From Pandoraea sp. (GTDB lineage Bacteria; Pseudomonadota; Gammaproteobacteria; Burkholderiales; Burkholderiaceae): DNA of 43,079 nt. Both the position numbers and the translations under genes were made by a program. Of the stretch, positions 26,829 through 37,560 are shown piece after piece (the stretch's first letter is position 1; every line of letters begins with the position of its first letter). The notes beneath the pieces are model-generated. The model saw only the letters and a list, made by a program, of their open reading frames with translations. It had not been told where the DNA came from and ran no database searches. The stretch covers positions 1-43,079 of the forward strand of contig NZ_SCSK01000023.1 of assembly GCF_004297875.1 (NCBI RefSeq), written 5' to 3'.

Positions 26829-28457
26829 ATGAGTTCCTTTGCTGATTTCAAAGCCCTCCTCGCGCTGCTGCCCGGCGGGCTGATGTTTATTCCGGCCATC
26901 GTGGCTGTCCTCCAGCCCAGCCTGCCAGCCAAGCGTTTTTGGACGCTTGTCCAACGGCTGTGCATGCTGGCCGCCGCCCTCTCGCTCGTCTCTCTGGGAT
27001 TGCGCTTCGTGACGCCGGCTCCCGCCGGCGAAGTCGACCTCGCTATCCTGCCCGGCCTGACGGCCGGGCTGGTGGGCGCCTGGTTCGGCGCACTGGTCCA
27101 GTGTCTGGGCGCGGTCATCGCCGGATTCTCGTCGCGCTACCTGGACGGAGAGCGCGGCCAGGTGAGCTATGCGGCTGCATTGTCAGCGGTATTGGCAACA
27201 GTGCAACTGCTGACCCTGGCCGACAACTGGATCGTGCTAATTGCCGCCTGGGCCGCCACGGGTTTCGCGCTGAACCGCCTGCTCTGCTTTTACGCCGATC
27301 GGCCGTTTGCCGTGCTGGCAGCCCATAAGAAATTTTTGGCGGATCGGCTGGCCGATGTGTGCCTGATCGCCGCCGCATGGCTGGCCGACCGGGCCACCGG
27401 AAGTTTCTCCATCTCGACACTGCTGCACCATGCTGCAGTCGACGGAGTCAACCCGGACCTGCAACTATGCGCGCTCCTGCTGGCCCTGGCCGTGGCGATT
27501 CGCACGGCCATGTTGCCGGTGCACGGCTGGCTGATTCAGGTCATGGAGGCGCCGACCCCCGTGAGCGCCCTGTTGCATGCGGGCGTGGTCAATCTGGGCG
27601 GCTTTGTCGTGATTCGCTTCGCACCGCTGTTCGACGCGAGCGCGCCGGCGCATGCGCTGCTGGCGGTGGCAGGACTGGCGAGCGCGGTGCTGGCTGGTTT
27701 TGTCTCGCTCACGCGCATCAGCATCAAAGTCCGGCTGGCCTGGTCGACTCTGGCGCAAATGGGCTTCATGTTGCTCGAGTGCGGCGTCGGCCTGTACCAC
27801 ATGGCCGCGCTTCACCTGATCGGACACTCGCTCTACAAAGCCCATGCGTTTCTCAGCTCGGGCGCCGCAGTAAGGCAAGCCCGCCTGAATGCGATGCGAC
27901 AACCGTGGCAACCGGCGGTCTGGAGCCTGGTTCTGGCCCCCGTGCTGGGTATCGTGGTGAGCATTTCGCTGGCGCCAGTGTTAGCGCTGATCGCCCCGCC
28001 GCTGGTCATGCACGACTGGCCGGTCTGGTGGTCCATGATCCTGGCGCTCGCGTGGGCGCCCATGCTTTGGGTCCCGGCTGCCGGCATGACGTATTCGACC
28101 GGCGCGCAGCGCATCCTCCTGGGTGGCTTGCTGTTCGCCTGCCTCCTGGTGCTGAGTTTCGCCGGCCACACCATTACGCTGGGCGCGCCGTCGGCCCCGC
28201 ATGCGCTGCTGGGCCAAATGGCCTGCGCCGGCATGGCGATGCTCTATACCGGCACGGCCGTCATGCAGGTGCCGCGCGGTCGCCAATGGCTCGAACCGTG
28301 GCGCCGGAGCAGCTATGCCGGGTTCTATCTCGACGAGGCTTACACCCGGCTGGCACTGCACCTGTGGCCGGCGCAACTGCCCGCGTCGACCAAGAGCCCC
28401 AAAAACCAGCTCGGCATCAAACCCGGCTCGGCGCTGCCGAAGTCCCGCGCCGGCTAA
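26829..28457 (+). CDS. dabB: DabB, proton-channel-like subunit of inorganic carbon uptake
   Basis: NuoL/MrpA-like membrane subunit that couples ion flux to DabA. From the ATG at 26829 (MSSFADFKALLALLPGG) it has 542 residues; an open frame to 26700 is rejected since it lies in the operator region. No clear ribosome site is seen. It has about 13 hydrophobic helices and the antiporter blocks IQVMEAPTPVSALLHAGVVN and LIGHSLYKAHAFLSSGAAV. It lacks complex I partner genes and is followed 16 bases later by dabA, which identifies it as DabB rather than a respiratory subunit. Confidence 0.92.
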   Translation: MSSFADFKALLALLPGGLMFIPAIVAVLQPSLPAKRFWTLVQRLCMLAAALSLVSLGLRFVTPAPAGEVDLAILPGLTAGLVGAWFGALVQCLGAVIAGFSSRYLDGERGQVSYAAALSAVLATVQLLTLADNWIVLIAAWAATGFALNRLLCFYADRPFAVLAAHKKFLADRLADVCLIAAAWLADRATGSFSISTLLHHAAVDGVNPDLQLCALLLALAVAIRTAMLPVHGWLIQVMEAPTPVSALLHAGVVNLGGFVVIRFAPLFDASAPAHALLAVAGLASAVLAGFVSLTRISIKVRLAWSTLAQMGFMLLECGVGLYHMAALHLIGHSLYKAHAFLSSGAAVRQARLNAMRQPWQPAVWSLVLAPVLGIVVSISLAPVLALIAPPLVMHDWPVWWSMILALAWAPMLWVPAAGMTYSTGAQRILLGGLLFACLLVLSFAGHTITLGAPSAPHALLGQMACAGMAMLYTGTAVMQVPRGRQWLEPWRRSSYAGFYLDEAYTRLALHLWPAQLPASTKSPKNQLGIKPGSALPKSRAG

Positions 28458-28473
28458 CCTACTGGACCCTGTC

Positions 28474-31062
28474 ATGAGTGATTCGGACACTATCACCGCA
28501 ACGCCGTCAAGCGAAACAGCCGCTGACGCTCCGCCGCCGCTGACCGGCGACGCCCTGGACGCCATGCTCGACGAGGCCTGTCAAAAAGCCTGCGGGGCCA
28601 TTGCTCCAGCGTGGCCGCTCGATCGCTCGATCGCTGTCAATCCGCACTGGGGACGCACGGGCGATACGGTGCAAAAAGTGGCGGCCCGGCTGAGCCTGCT
28701 GGCCGGCGCGCGCGTCTACCCGTCGCGTCGATATTTTCTCGAGGCCTGGACCAACGGCACCATTTCCCGCGCGGATCTGAACGCCGCGCGCAATCATATC
28801 GCGGCGTCCGGGCGAGTATTGCTCGACGAGCAGCAGTGCATGCTGGCGCTGCAAAGCGAGCAGGCATTCTCGCCGATTCCGCTGCTGATCGACCTGCTCG
28901 ATGTCGAGGCCCCGCGCAACACGCATCTACCCTGGCGCCAGGCGATCACCTATCAGATCAGCCAGACGTGCGCCGCGTACTTCGATCACGCGCAGGCCGA
29001 CTGGCAACCCGAGCGCGGTGCGGGCCTGTATGCGTTCTGGCGCGACACGCTGGCGCATGACCCCGGCATTGGAACGCTGATGGGTCTGTCCCAGCTGCAT
29101 CGCCAACTGGATCGCTTGCCGGCCACACCTGAACTGGCGATCCGCTGGGTCCTGGAAAAACTCGATTTGCCAAGCACCGTCTGGGCCGACTATCTCGAGG
29201 CCGTGCTGCTGAACATCAATGGCTGGGCCTCCTGGTGCGCGTACCTCGACTGGCAGGCACGACAAGCCGGCAGGCGCGACGATTCGCTGCGCGAGTTGCT
29301 CGCGGTACGCCTGGCCTGGGACGCGATTTTGCTCAATCCCACGCTGATCCCCAGGGTTGGCGCCGGGGTTCGCGCTTTGCGCGAGGTCTGGCGGGAAGCG
29401 CCCGCCAGATTGGCCGCCGCGCAATCCGCCTTCGCGCTCGACGAGGTATGGCAATCCGCGCTCGACCTCGCGTATCAGAACCGCCTCGCCAGCCAATTGG
29501 GCGAGCGCTGGACGGGCAGCGCCGCCATGGCAGGCAAGCGCGGCGTCGAAGCGCAGGCCGTATTCTGTATCGACGTGCGCAGCGAACCGCTGCGTCGTGC
29601 GCTCGAGGCTCACGATCCGCACATACAAACCATCGGATTCGCCGGCTTCTTCGGACTGCCGATTTCCTATACGCCCATCGGCACCGCCGCAAGCAGCCCA
29701 CGCTTGCCGGGCTTGCTGCCGCCGGCGGTGGAGGCTGGCGATAGCTTGCCGGCACCGGCCGGTGCCGGCGTGCCCAGCCGGGCCGCGGTGCAACGCGCCA
29801 GACAGCGTCATTTTTCAATTGCCGAACAATGGCGCGCCGCCAGCCGCTGGCCAGCGGCGGCGTTCTCATATGTCGAGGCCTTTGGATGGACTTATGGCGG
29901 CGCGCTGCGCAACTGGCTGAAGATCAAGCCACAGAACCGTGAACGCGATGATCTCGATGGATTGCCAAAACGCTATCGCCATCTATGCCGCCCTTCGCTG
30001 GATCAGCTCGATGCAGCCGCGCGCGCGGCGATGGCCGCGCGCATTCTGCGTCTGATGGGACTGGATTGCGATCTCGCCCCGCTGGTCCTGCTGGTCGGCC
30101 ATGGCAGTCAAAGCGCCAATAACCCCCAGGCCGCGGCGCTCGAATGCGGCGCCTGCGGCGGCCAGAGCGGCGAGGTCAACGCGCGCATTCTCGCGCGCAT
30201 GCTCAATGACGCCGACGTGCGCGAGCAACTGGCGACTCACGGCATTCGGGTGCCAGCGCAAACCGTGTTTGCCGCCGCGCTGCACAACACGGCCACCGAC
30301 GAGCTGGAGTGGTTTGATCTGGATTTGCTGCCCGCGACAGGCCAGGCAAACGTCACCAGGCTCCAGGCGACGTTTGCCGCGGCGCTCGACCAGGTGCGCC
30401 GCGAGCGCGCGCCGCAATTGCAGATCGACGCGAAGCAGCCGCCGACGCGCCTGCTGCACGCGCTCAAGCGACGCGCCAGCGATGGCGCGCAAACCCGGCC
30501 GGAGTGGGGCCTGGCCAACAACGCCGCCTTTATCATCGCGCCGCGCGATCTGACGCGCGACGTGAACCTGGCAGGCCGCAGCTTCCTGCATGACTATGAC
30601 GCGTCGCGCGATGGCGACGGCAGCAAGCTCGAGCAGTTAATGACCGCGCCGATGCTGGTCACGCACTGGATCAACTGGCAATATCATGCGTCGAGTTGCG
30701 AGCCGGTCTATTTCGGCAGCGGCAACAAGCTGCTGCACAACGTGGTGGGCGCTCATATCGGCATCTTCGAAGGCAACGGCGGCGATCTGCGCATCGGCCT
30801 GAGCCGGCAATCGCTGCACGACGGCGAGCGCGACATGCACGAACCGCTACGCCTGAGCGTCATCATCGCTGCCCCGCACCAGCGAATCGAAGCCGTGCTG
30901 CGAAAGCATGCGCACCTGCGTGCGCTGGTCGATAACGATTGGCTGCATCTGTGCCAGTACGAGAACGGCATCCTTTCTCGCTACCGCCAGGGGCAGTGGC
31001 TGGCCAATGATGCGACGGATAAAAATTCGCCCGATCCTGGCCTGCAGCGGCACGCCGCCTGA
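28474..31062 (+). CDS. dabA: DabA (DUF2309), zinc-binding inorganic carbon transporter subunit
   Basis: Carbonic-anhydrase-like protein that with DabB accumulates inorganic carbon; described in Halothiobacillus and heterotrophs. It has 862 residues. The proposed zinc-site residues are C365 and D367 (FCIDVRSEP), H543 (VGHGSQSANN) and C558 (LECGACGGQ); the 15-residue gap between the last two equals that between H524 and C539 of Halothiobacillus DabA2. The N-terminus has WPLDRSIAVNPHWG, a family hallmark. The start at 28474 begins the domain without extra leader. It is convergent with an MFS gene. Confidence 0.95.
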   Translation: MSDSDTITATPSSETAADAPPPLTGDALDAMLDEACQKACGAIAPAWPLDRSIAVNPHWGRTGDTVQKVAARLSLLAGARVYPSRRYFLEAWTNGTISRADLNAARNHIAASGRVLLDEQQCMLALQSEQAFSPIPLLIDLLDVEAPRNTHLPWRQAITYQISQTCAAYFDHAQADWQPERGAGLYAFWRDTLAHDPGIGTLMGLSQLHRQLDRLPATPELAIRWVLEKLDLPSTVWADYLEAVLLNINGWASWCAYLDWQARQAGRRDDSLRELLAVRLAWDAILLNPTLIPRVGAGVRALREVWREAPARLAAAQSAFALDEVWQSALDLAYQNRLASQLGERWTGSAAMAGKRGVEAQAVFCIDVRSEPLRRALEAHDPHIQTIGFAGFFGLPISYTPIGTAASSPRLPGLLPPAVEAGDSLPAPAGAGVPSRAAVQRARQRHFSIAEQWRAASRWPAAAFSYVEAFGWTYGGALRNWLKIKPQNRERDDLDGLPKRYRHLCRPSLDQLDAAARAAMAARILRLMGLDCDLAPLVLLVGHGSQSANNPQAAALECGACGGQSGEVNARILARMLNDADVREQLATHGIRVPAQTVFAAALHNTATDELEWFDLDLLPATGQANVTRLQATFAAALDQVRRERAPQLQIDAKQPPTRLLHALKRRASDGAQTRPEWGLANNAAFIIAPRDLTRDVNLAGRSFLHDYDASRDGDGSKLEQLMTAPMLVTHWINWQYHASSCEPVYFGSGNKLLHNVVGAHIGIFEGNGGDLRIGLSRQSLHDGERDMHEPLRLSVIIAAPHQRIEAVLRKHAHLRALVDNDWLHLCQYENGILSRYRQGQWLANDATDKNSPDPGLQRHAA

Positions 31063-31069
31063 GCCGGGT

Positions 31070-32395
31070 TCAATCGCGTGTTGCCAGCAGCTTGTTGATG
31101 CGCAACGCAAGCAGCGTGCAGAGCATGCCGGAGAGCAGATAACCGGTCACGGCAACCAGGCCGAACAGCGACGACAGTCCCAGCGCGACCAGCGGCGCGA
31201 ACGCGGCACCGAACAGCCACGCGAAATCGGTCGTCAGGGCCGCGCCGGTATAGCGAAAGCGCTGCTCGAAGTTCGACGTGACCGAGCCTGCGGCCTGCCC
31301 GTACGACAGGCCCAGCAGCGCGAAGCCGACGACAATGAAGACGTCCTGATGGTCCGCGTCGTGGCCCATCAGGAACGGCGCGAACAGGCTGAATACGCCG
31401 ATCAGCACGGCGAACAGGCCAAGCGTGGTGCGTCTGCCGATGCGATCGGCGATACGCCCGGAGAGCACGGTAAACACCATTGCCACGACCGCGCCGAGCA
31501 TCTGTACGGTCAGCATGTTGTCCATGTCCTGCGGATTCTGCAGCGACACCCAGGATAGCGGGAATACCGTCACGATATGGAACAGCGCGTAGCTGGCCAG
31601 CGAGGCGAACGCCCCGAGAAAAATGTTGTAGCCCTGTGAACGCACCATTTCACGCGTGCTGATCGGCTCCAGCTGATCTTCCTCGAGCATTTCAGTGTAT
31701 TCGTGCGTCACCACCAGTCGCAGCCGCGCGAACAACGCCACCACGTTCACCGCAAATGCCACGTAAAACGGATAACGCCAGCCCCAACCGAGAAAATCGT
31801 CGGTGCCCAGGCTCATATGCAGAAACAGGAACAGTCCGGCAGCGATCAGAAAGCCGATCGGCGCGCCGAGCTGTCCGATCATCGCATACCAGCCGCGGCG
31901 GTGCGGCGGTACATTCAGTGCCAGCAACGACGGCAGGCCGTCCCAGGAGCCGCCAAAGCCGATTCCCTGCACCGCGCGGAAAAAGGCCAGCAGATAGATC
32001 GACAGGACGCCGATGCTTTCATAGTTCGGCAAAAACGCCATACCCGCTGTCGCCGTACCGAGCGCGAACAGGGCCGCGGTAAGCTTGACGCTGCGCCCCC
32101 AGCGTCGCTGCACCGTCATGAAAAATGCGGTGCCGAAAGGCCGGGCGATAAAGGCGAACGAAAAGATGGTGAAGGCGTAGAGCAGCCCGTGCAGGTGGTC
32201 GGCGAAGGGGAAGAACACGCGGGGAAAGACCAGCACCGAGGCGATGCCGAACACGAAGAAATCGAAATACTCGGACGCACGGCCCACCACCACGCCGACC
32301 GCAATCTCCTCCGGCGCGATACGGGACCGATGCCCTCGGCTGAATGGCTCCGGGGGTACTGGCGAGGCGGCCTGATGATTAGCACCACTTGACAT
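31070..32395 (-). CDS. MFS transporter, metabolite:H+ symporter type
   Basis: Twelve-helix major facilitator, 441 residues from the ATG at 32395 (MSSGANHQAAS), which has GGAG six bases upstream. The N-terminal stretch VGRASEYFDFFVFGIAS and the block FRAVQGIGFGGSWDG are MHS-family features, and GRIADRIGRRTTLG is the inter-domain loop. Family members carry organic acids, shikimate or osmolytes; the substrate here cannot be told. It is divergent from cyoA. Confidence 0.85.
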   Translation of the reverse strand: MSSGANHQAASPVPPEPFSRGHRSRIAPEEIAVGVVVGRASEYFDFFVFGIASVLVFPRVFFPFADHLHGLLYAFTIFSFAFIARPFGTAFFMTVQRRWGRSVKLTAALFALGTATAGMAFLPNYESIGVLSIYLLAFFRAVQGIGFGGSWDGLPSLLALNVPPHRRGWYAMIGQLGAPIGFLIAAGLFLFLHMSLGTDDFLGWGWRYPFYVAFAVNVVALFARLRLVVTHEYTEMLEEDQLEPISTREMVRSQGYNIFLGAFASLASYALFHIVTVFPLSWVSLQNPQDMDNMLTVQMLGAVVAMVFTVLSGRIADRIGRRTTLGLFAVLIGVFSLFAPFLMGHDADHQDVFIVVGFALLGLSYGQAAGSVTSNFEQRFRYTGAALTTDFAWLFGAAFAPLVALGLSSLFGLVAVTGYLLSGMLCTLLALRINKLLATRD

Positions 32396-32563
32396 TATCG
32401 ACTCCTTCGCCGCGAGCGAACCGGATTGACGATGGCTTTTGTGCTTTGACAAGCATCGCAGCATTTGCCATGCGATGCCATAGCGTTAACCCTAGTATCC
32501 GGCAGGCAACCGGGAAGTCCATGATGGGAACGGTTCACGGCTACGGTTTCATCGATCGCAGCA

Positions 32564-33580
32564 ATGAGTACGCCAAAGTTGATTCGCGGATTGCTTGTGC
32601 TCCCAGCCGCTCTGTTGCTGTCCGGCTGCGGTACCGTGCTGATGTCCCCGTCCGGCGATCTGGCGATGCGTCAGCGTGACATCATCATCGTCTCTACCTG
32701 TCTGATGCTGGTGATCATCGTGCCGGTGATCTTCCTTACGCTACTGTTTGCCTGGCGCTATCGCGCCTCCAACACCCAAGCGCAATACTCGCCCGAGTGG
32801 GACCATTCGACGCTGCTCGAACTGCTGATCTGGTCGGTGCCGCTGCTCATCATCATCGCGCTGGGAGCGTTGACCTGGGTCAGCACGCACAAGCTCGATC
32901 CGTATCGCCCGCTCGACAGAATCGCGGCTCACCAGGCGTTGCCCGCCGACGTCGCGCCGCTCACGGTGCAGGTCGTCGCGCTCGATTGGAAATGGCTTTT
33001 CTTCTACCCCGAGCAAGGGATCGCGACCGTCAATGAAATGGCTGCGCCGATCGACCGGCCAATCCATTTCGAGATTACCTCCTCGACGATGATGAACTCG
33101 TTTTTCATTCCCGCGCTGGCCGGCCAGATCTATGCCATGCCCGGCATGCAAACGCAGCTCAACGCGGTGATCAACAAGCCTGGCGTCTACGAGGGATTCT
33201 CGGCGAATTTCAGCGGCGCGGGCTTCTCGGGGATGCGCTTCAAATTCCGCGGCATGAGCGATACCGACTTCCGCGCCTGGGTCGCGCACGCCAGGACCAG
33301 CAGCGACGCGCTCACGCGAGGCGCCTACGAAGCGCTGGCCAAGCCCAGCGAGTGGGTGCCAGTGCATTACTACGGCCGCTTCGCACCAGGACTGTATGAC
33401 GCCATTCTGAATCGCTGCGTCGAGCCGGGACAAATCTGCATCAAGGACATGCCACGCGAGAATCGCAAGGCCGCACGCGCCCATACGGGCAGCGCGCTCA
33501 CCGATGCCTCGTGTACGGCGGCCAACAGCCGCACTTTGCGCATTGCCATGCAGAACGCACCCGGCCCGCAACGGCAATGA
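32564..33580 (+). CDS. cyoA: Cytochrome bo-type ubiquinol oxidase subunit II
   Basis: Subunit II of the quinol oxidase. It has 338 residues, a lipoprotein signal with lipobox LLSGC (C22), two membrane helices (TCLMLVIIVPVIFLTLLFAW and LLELLIWSVPLLIIIALGAL) and a cupredoxin-like periplasmic domain. The CuA ligands of cytochrome c oxidases are missing (the region reads FSANFSGAGFSGMRFK), which marks it as a quinol oxidase. It is the first gene of cyoABCD. Confidence 0.95.
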   Translation: MSTPKLIRGLLVLPAALLLSGCGTVLMSPSGDLAMRQRDIIIVSTCLMLVIIVPVIFLTLLFAWRYRASNTQAQYSPEWDHSTLLELLIWSVPLLIIIALGALTWVSTHKLDPYRPLDRIAAHQALPADVAPLTVQVVALDWKWLFFYPEQGIATVNEMAAPIDRPIHFEITSSTMMNSFFIPALAGQIYAMPGMQTQLNAVINKPGVYEGFSANFSGAGFSGMRFKFRGMSDTDFRAWVAHARTSSDALTRGAYEALAKPSEWVPVHYYGRFAPGLYDAILNRCVEPGQICIKDMPRENRKAARAHTGSALTDASCTAANSRTLRIAMQNAPGPQRQ

Positions 33581-33640
33581 ACAGACGCATGCCGAGTCAT
33601 CCGAACTTGATCAGGGCGCGCCTCGCGCGCGGATAACGCC

Positions 33641-35644
33641 ATGCCCGAGCATCTCGATCTCGCCAGACTTATCTTCGGACGCCTGAGTCTGCAGGCGATC
33701 CCGTATGACCAGCCGATTCTGGTGGTGACCTTCATCGTGGTCGCCATCGGCGCTGTGGCGGTGCTCGGCGCCGTCACGTACTACAGGCTGTGGGGCTATC
33801 TATGGCGCGAGTGGTTCACCACCATCGATCACAAGCGCATCGGCATCATGTACATCATCCTGGGCACGATCATGCTGCTGCGCGGCTTTGCCGACGCGGT
33901 GATGATGCGCATTCAGCAGGCGGTTTCGTTCGGTCATTCGATGGGGTATCTGCCGCCGCACCATTACGACCAGATTTTCACCGCGCACGGCGTCATCATG
34001 ATTTTCTTCATGGCGATGCCGCTGATCACGGGATTGATGAATTACGTGGTGCCGCTACAGATCGGCGCGCGCGACGTAGCCTTTCCGTTCCTGAACAATT
34101 TCAGTTTCTGGATGACCGCCGGCGGCGCGGTGCTGGTCATGCTGTCGCTGTTCGTCGGGGAATTCGCCAGAACCGGCTGGCTGGCGTATCCACCGCTATC
34201 GGAACTGCTGCAAAGCCCGGACGTCGGCGTCGACTATTACATCTGGTCGCTGCAGGTCGCGGGGATCGGCACGCTGCTCTCGGGCATCAATCTTGCCGTC
34301 ACCATCATCAAGATGCGCGCGCCCGGCATGACGATGATGCGCATGCCGGTGTTCACCTGGACCGCGCTGTGCACCAATGTCCTGATCATCGCCGCGTTCC
34401 CGGTGCTGACCGCCGTGCTCGCCCTGCTCGCGCTGGATCGTTATGCCGGCACCAACTTCTTCACGAATGACCTCGGCGGTAACGCCATGATGTACGTGAA
34501 CCTGATCTGGATCTGGGGCCACCCAGAGGTCTACATCCTGGTGCTGCCGGCGTTTGGCGTGTATTCCGAAGTGATTTCCACGTTTTGCGGCAAGCGCCTG
34601 TTCGGCTACGCGTCGATGGTGTACGCGACGGTAGTTATCACCGTGCTGTCATACCTCGTGTGGTTGCATCACTTCTTCACGATGGGCTCGGGCGCCAGTG
34701 TCAATTCGTTCTTCGGCATCACGACGATGATCATCTCGATACCGACCGGCGCGAAGATCTTCAACTGGCTGTTCACGATGTATCGCGGCAGGGCCCGTTT
34801 CGAGGTACCGATGCTGTGGACGGTGGGCTTCATGGTGACCTTCGTGATCGGCGGCATGACCGGCGTGCTGATGGCGGTGCCGCCCGCCGACTTCGCGCTG
34901 CACAACAGCCTGTTCCTGGTGGCGCACTTCCACAACGTGATCATCGGCGGCGTGTTCTTCGGCATGATGGCCGGCATCAACTATTGGTTTCCCAAGGCGT
35001 TCGGTTACCGGCTCGACCCGTTCTGGGGCAGATGCTCGTTCTGGCTGTGGCTGGTCGGCTTCTACGTCGCATTCATGCCGCTGTACGTGCTCGGGCTGAT
35101 GGGAGTGACGAGGCGCATGAGCCATTTCGACGATCCGTCGCTGCAAATCTGGTTCGAGATCGCCGCCATTGGTGCGCTGCTTATCGCGCTGGGCATTGCG
35201 TGCTTCCTGATCCAGCTCTATGTCAGCTACCGCCGCCGCGACAGCCTGCGCGACCTCACTGGCGACCCTTGGAACGGCCGCACGCTCGAGTGGTCAACCT
35301 CGTCACCACCGCCCGCCTATAACTTTGCCTTCACGCCACTGGTGCACGACAACGACGCGTGGTGGCAGATGAAAGAACACGGCTTCGAGCGCCCCGTGTC
35401 GGGCTTCCTGCCGATTCACATGCCCAAAAACACTGGTGCAGGCTTTATCCTCGCGGCACTCTCCACTATGTGCGGCTTCTTCCTCATCTGGCACATGTGG
35501 TTGCCGCTCATCGTCGCGTTCGTTGCGCTGCTGGCAGTCGCCATCGGCCATACCTTCAACTATCGCCGCGATTTCAACATCCCGGCCGAGCAGGTCGACC
35601 GCACGGAGGCAGAGCGCACGCGCCTGCTCGCCCAACATGTCTGA
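33641..35644 (+). CDS. cyoB: Cytochrome bo-type ubiquinol oxidase subunit I
   Basis: Catalytic haem-copper subunit, 667 residues, about 15 helices. All ligand motifs are visible: [15 protein letters not shown] (haem b histidine), [15 protein letters not shown] (CuB histidine and cross-linked tyrosine), [10 protein letters not shown] (CuB histidine pair) and [11 protein letters not shown] (haem o and b histidines). The active site and proton-path residues therefore look intact. The stop overlaps the cyoC start by eight bases. Confidence 0.97.
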   Translation: MPEHLDLARLIFGRLSLQAIPYDQPILVVTFIVVAIGAVAVLGAVTYYRLWGYLWREWFTTIDHKRIGIMYIILGTIMLLRGFADAVMMRIQQAVSFGHSMGYLPPHHYDQIFTAHGVIMIFFMAMPLITGLMNYVVPLQIGARDVAFPFLNNFSFWMTAGGAVLVMLSLFVGEFARTGWLAYPPLSELLQSPDVGVDYYIWSLQVAGIGTLLSGINLAVTIIKMRAPGMTMMRMPVFTWTALCTNVLIIAAFPVLTAVLALLALDRYAGTNFFTNDLGGNAMMYVNLIWIWGHPEVYILVLPAFGVYSEVISTFCGKRLFGYASMVYATVVITVLSYLVWLHHFFTMGSGASVNSFFGITTMIISIPTGAKIFNWLFTMYRGRARFEVPMLWTVGFMVTFVIGGMTGVLMAVPPADFALHNSLFLVAHFHNVIIGGVFFGMMAGINYWFPKAFGYRLDPFWGRCSFWLWLVGFYVAFMPLYVLGLMGVTRRMSHFDDPSLQIWFEIAAIGALLIALGIACFLIQLYVSYRRRDSLRDLTGDPWNGRTLEWSTSSPPPAYNFAFTPLVHDNDAWWQMKEHGFERPVSGFLPIHMPKNTGAGFILAALSTMCGFFLIWHMWLPLIVAFVALLAVAIGHTFNYRRDFNIPAEQVDRTEAERTRLLAQHV

Positions 35645-36317
35645 CACAACCGCCCCGAACCCACCCCCGCTGACCGGCACCGGCCCCTTCTCGGGCAATG
35701 GCCGCCCGGACGGCCCGCCCGCCGGCCAACTGCAATTCCTGGTGCGCACCGCCCATCACTCGCCCAACGGCACCCTGCTCGGCTTCTGGCTGTACCTGAT
35801 GAGCGACTGCCTGGTGTTCGCCTGCCTGTTCGCCGCCTACGGCGTGCTGGGTCGGCGCTACGCCGACGGGCCGACCGGCGCCGAAGTGTTCGAGCTGCCG
35901 CTGGTGGCACTCAACACCTCCTTGCTGCTGCTCTCCTCGATTACCTATGGCTTTGCCATGCTCGAAATGCAAAAGCGCCGCCCGCGCGCACTGCTCGGCT
36001 GGCTCGCGGTGACCGGCCTGTTGGGCGCGGCGTTCATCGGCGTGGAGCTGCACGAATTCGCCGGGCTGATTCACGACGGCGCCGGCCCTTGGCGCAGCGC
36101 GTTCCTCTCGTCATTCTTCGCGCTGGTGGGCACCCACGGGCTGCACGTGACGTGCGGCATCATCTGGATCATCACCATGATGACGCAGGTCGGCAAATAC
36201 GGACTGAATGCAGCCAACCGGCGGCGCCTGGTGTGCCTGTCGATGTTTTGGCACTTTCTGGACGTGGTGTGGATCGGCGTGTTCACCTTTGTTTACCTGA
36301 TGGGAGTGTTGCCATGA
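35637..36317 (+). CDS. cyoC: Cytochrome bo-type ubiquinol oxidase subunit III
   Basis: Subunit III of the quinol oxidase, 226 residues from the ATG at 35637 ([14 protein letters not shown]), about 20 longer than E. coli CyoC because of a proline-rich N-terminus. Five helices follow, with [17 protein letters not shown] and [17 protein letters not shown] as COX3 signatures. It overlaps cyoB by eight bases and cyoD by four (ATGA). Confidence 0.94.
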   Translation: MSDTTAPNPPPLTGTGPFSGNGRPDGPPAGQLQFLVRTAHHSPNGTLLGFWLYLMSDCLVFACLFAAYGVLGRRYADGPTGAEVFELPLVALNTSLLLLSSITYGFAMLEMQKRRPRALLGWLAVTGLLGAAFIGVELHEFAGLIHDGAGPWRSAFLSSFFALVGTHGLHVTCGIIWIITMMTQVGKYGLNAANRRRLVCLSMFWHFLDVVWIGVFTFVYLMGVLP

Positions 36318-36709
36318 GCGCCCACGACACCGCGCTGGCCGATGGCGGCGCGCACGATCACGATGACGACGAGGAACTGCCGCACAGCACCTTCAGCGGC
36401 TACATGACCGGCTTTGTGCTGGCGGTCGCGCTCACCGCGCTGCCCTTCTGGATCGTGATGGGCTCGGTGTTCCATCGCTCGGGTGTGACCGCCGCGGCGA
36501 TCCTGCTGATCGGCGCGGTGCAAATCGTCGTGCACATGATCTATTTCCTCCATATGGACGGCAAGGTACAGGGAGGTTGGAGCCTGCTGGCGCTGATCTT
36601 CACCATCGTGCTGGTGGCGATCGCGCTGTCCGGCTCGATCTGGGTGATGTACCACCTGAACGAAAACATGATGCCGGGTATGATGCAGACTATGCACAAC
36701 CCTCCCTGA
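36314..36709 (+). CDS. cyoD: Cytochrome bo-type ubiquinol oxidase subunit IV
   Basis: Small subunit IV, 131 residues. It begins [19 protein letters not shown] and has three helices: GFVLAVALTALPFWIVMG, AAAILLIGAVQIVVHMIYFL and LLALIFTIVLVAIALSG. The histidine/aspartate-rich N-terminus and the block YFLHMDG are family features. No cyoE follows; the next gene encodes a SURF1 protein. Confidence 0.94.
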   Translation: MSAHDTALADGGAHDHDDDEELPHSTFSGYMTGFVLAVALTALPFWIVMGSVFHRSGVTAAAILLIGAVQIVVHMIYFLHMDGKVQGGWSLLALIFTIVLVAIALSGSIWVMYHLNENMMPGMMQTMHNPP

Positions 36710-36719
36710 ACGGCATATC

Positions 36720-37496
36720 TTGAGCAGCAATACCCCCTCCGAAGCACGGGGCGCGCGCATGCGCCCCTCGATCCCGCGCCTTGGCGTCATCCTGGTCCTT
36801 ACGATCCTTCTCGTTTATGGCTTCGTGCGCCTCGGCACCTGGCAGGTCCACCGGCGTGCCTGGAAGCTCGATCTGATCCACCGCGTCGATACGCGCGTAC
36901 ACGCCACGCCGGTACCGGCGCCCGGGCCGGCGCAATGGCCGGAAGTCAGCGCCGCGCGCGACGAGTACCTGCATGTGACGGCAACCGGCACCTACCTGTA
37001 CGACAAGGACACTCAAGTGCAGGCCGTCAGCGATCTGGGCAGCGGATTCTGGGTGCTTACACCGCTGCGCCAGAGCGACGGTGCACTGGTGCTGGTCAAT
37101 CGCGGCTTCGTGCCGCCCGAATGGAAAGAGACACCCGCGACCGAGACGCCGGGGCCGGTCACGGTCACCGGTCTGGTACGCATGCCCGAGCCGGGCGGTG
37201 GCTTCCTGCACAAGAACGATCCGGCGCACAACCTGTGGTACTCGCGCGATGTGCAATCCATTGCCGCCGCGCGCGGCCTCGGCCCGGTGGCGCCCTATTT
37301 CATCGATGCCGACGGTCCGGGCGCCCCCCGCGCCGGCGCCACGCCCTCGCACTACCCGGTGGGCGGCCTGACGGTCATCAGCTTCCCCAACAATCACCTG
37401 ATGTACTCGATCACCTGGTACGCGCTGGCGCTGATGTCGGCCGCGGCCGGCATCTTCGTGATACGTCTGGAATTGCGCGGGCGGCAAGCGAAATAA
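36720..37496 (+). CDS. SURF1 family oxidase assembly protein
   Basis: Assembly factor for haem-copper oxidases, anchored by helices at both ends. Reading from the TTG at 36720 gives 258 residues; an in-frame ATG at 36762 (MRPSIPRLGVIL) gives 244, and neither has a strong ribosome site. SURF1 blocks visible: LGTWQVHRRAWKLDLI, GFWVLTPLRQSDGALVLVNR and HLMYSITWYALALMSA. It lies 10 bases after cyoD, so it serves the Cyo oxidase (inference from position). Confidence 0.9.
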   Translation: MSSNTPSEARGARMRPSIPRLGVILVLTILLVYGFVRLGTWQVHRRAWKLDLIHRVDTRVHATPVPAPGPAQWPEVSAARDEYLHVTATGTYLYDKDTQVQAVSDLGSGFWVLTPLRQSDGALVLVNRGFVPPEWKETPATETPGPVTVTGLVRMPEPGGGFLHKNDPAHNLWYSRDVQSIAAARGLGPVAPYFIDADGPGAPRAGATPSHYPVGGLTVISFPNNHLMYSITWYALALMSAAAGIFVIRLELRGRQAK

Positions 37497-37560
37497 AGCC
37501 TCCTCCCGAGGACGCGGTAGAATCACCGTCATCGTCTCCCGCGGCACGACACTCTCCCCG

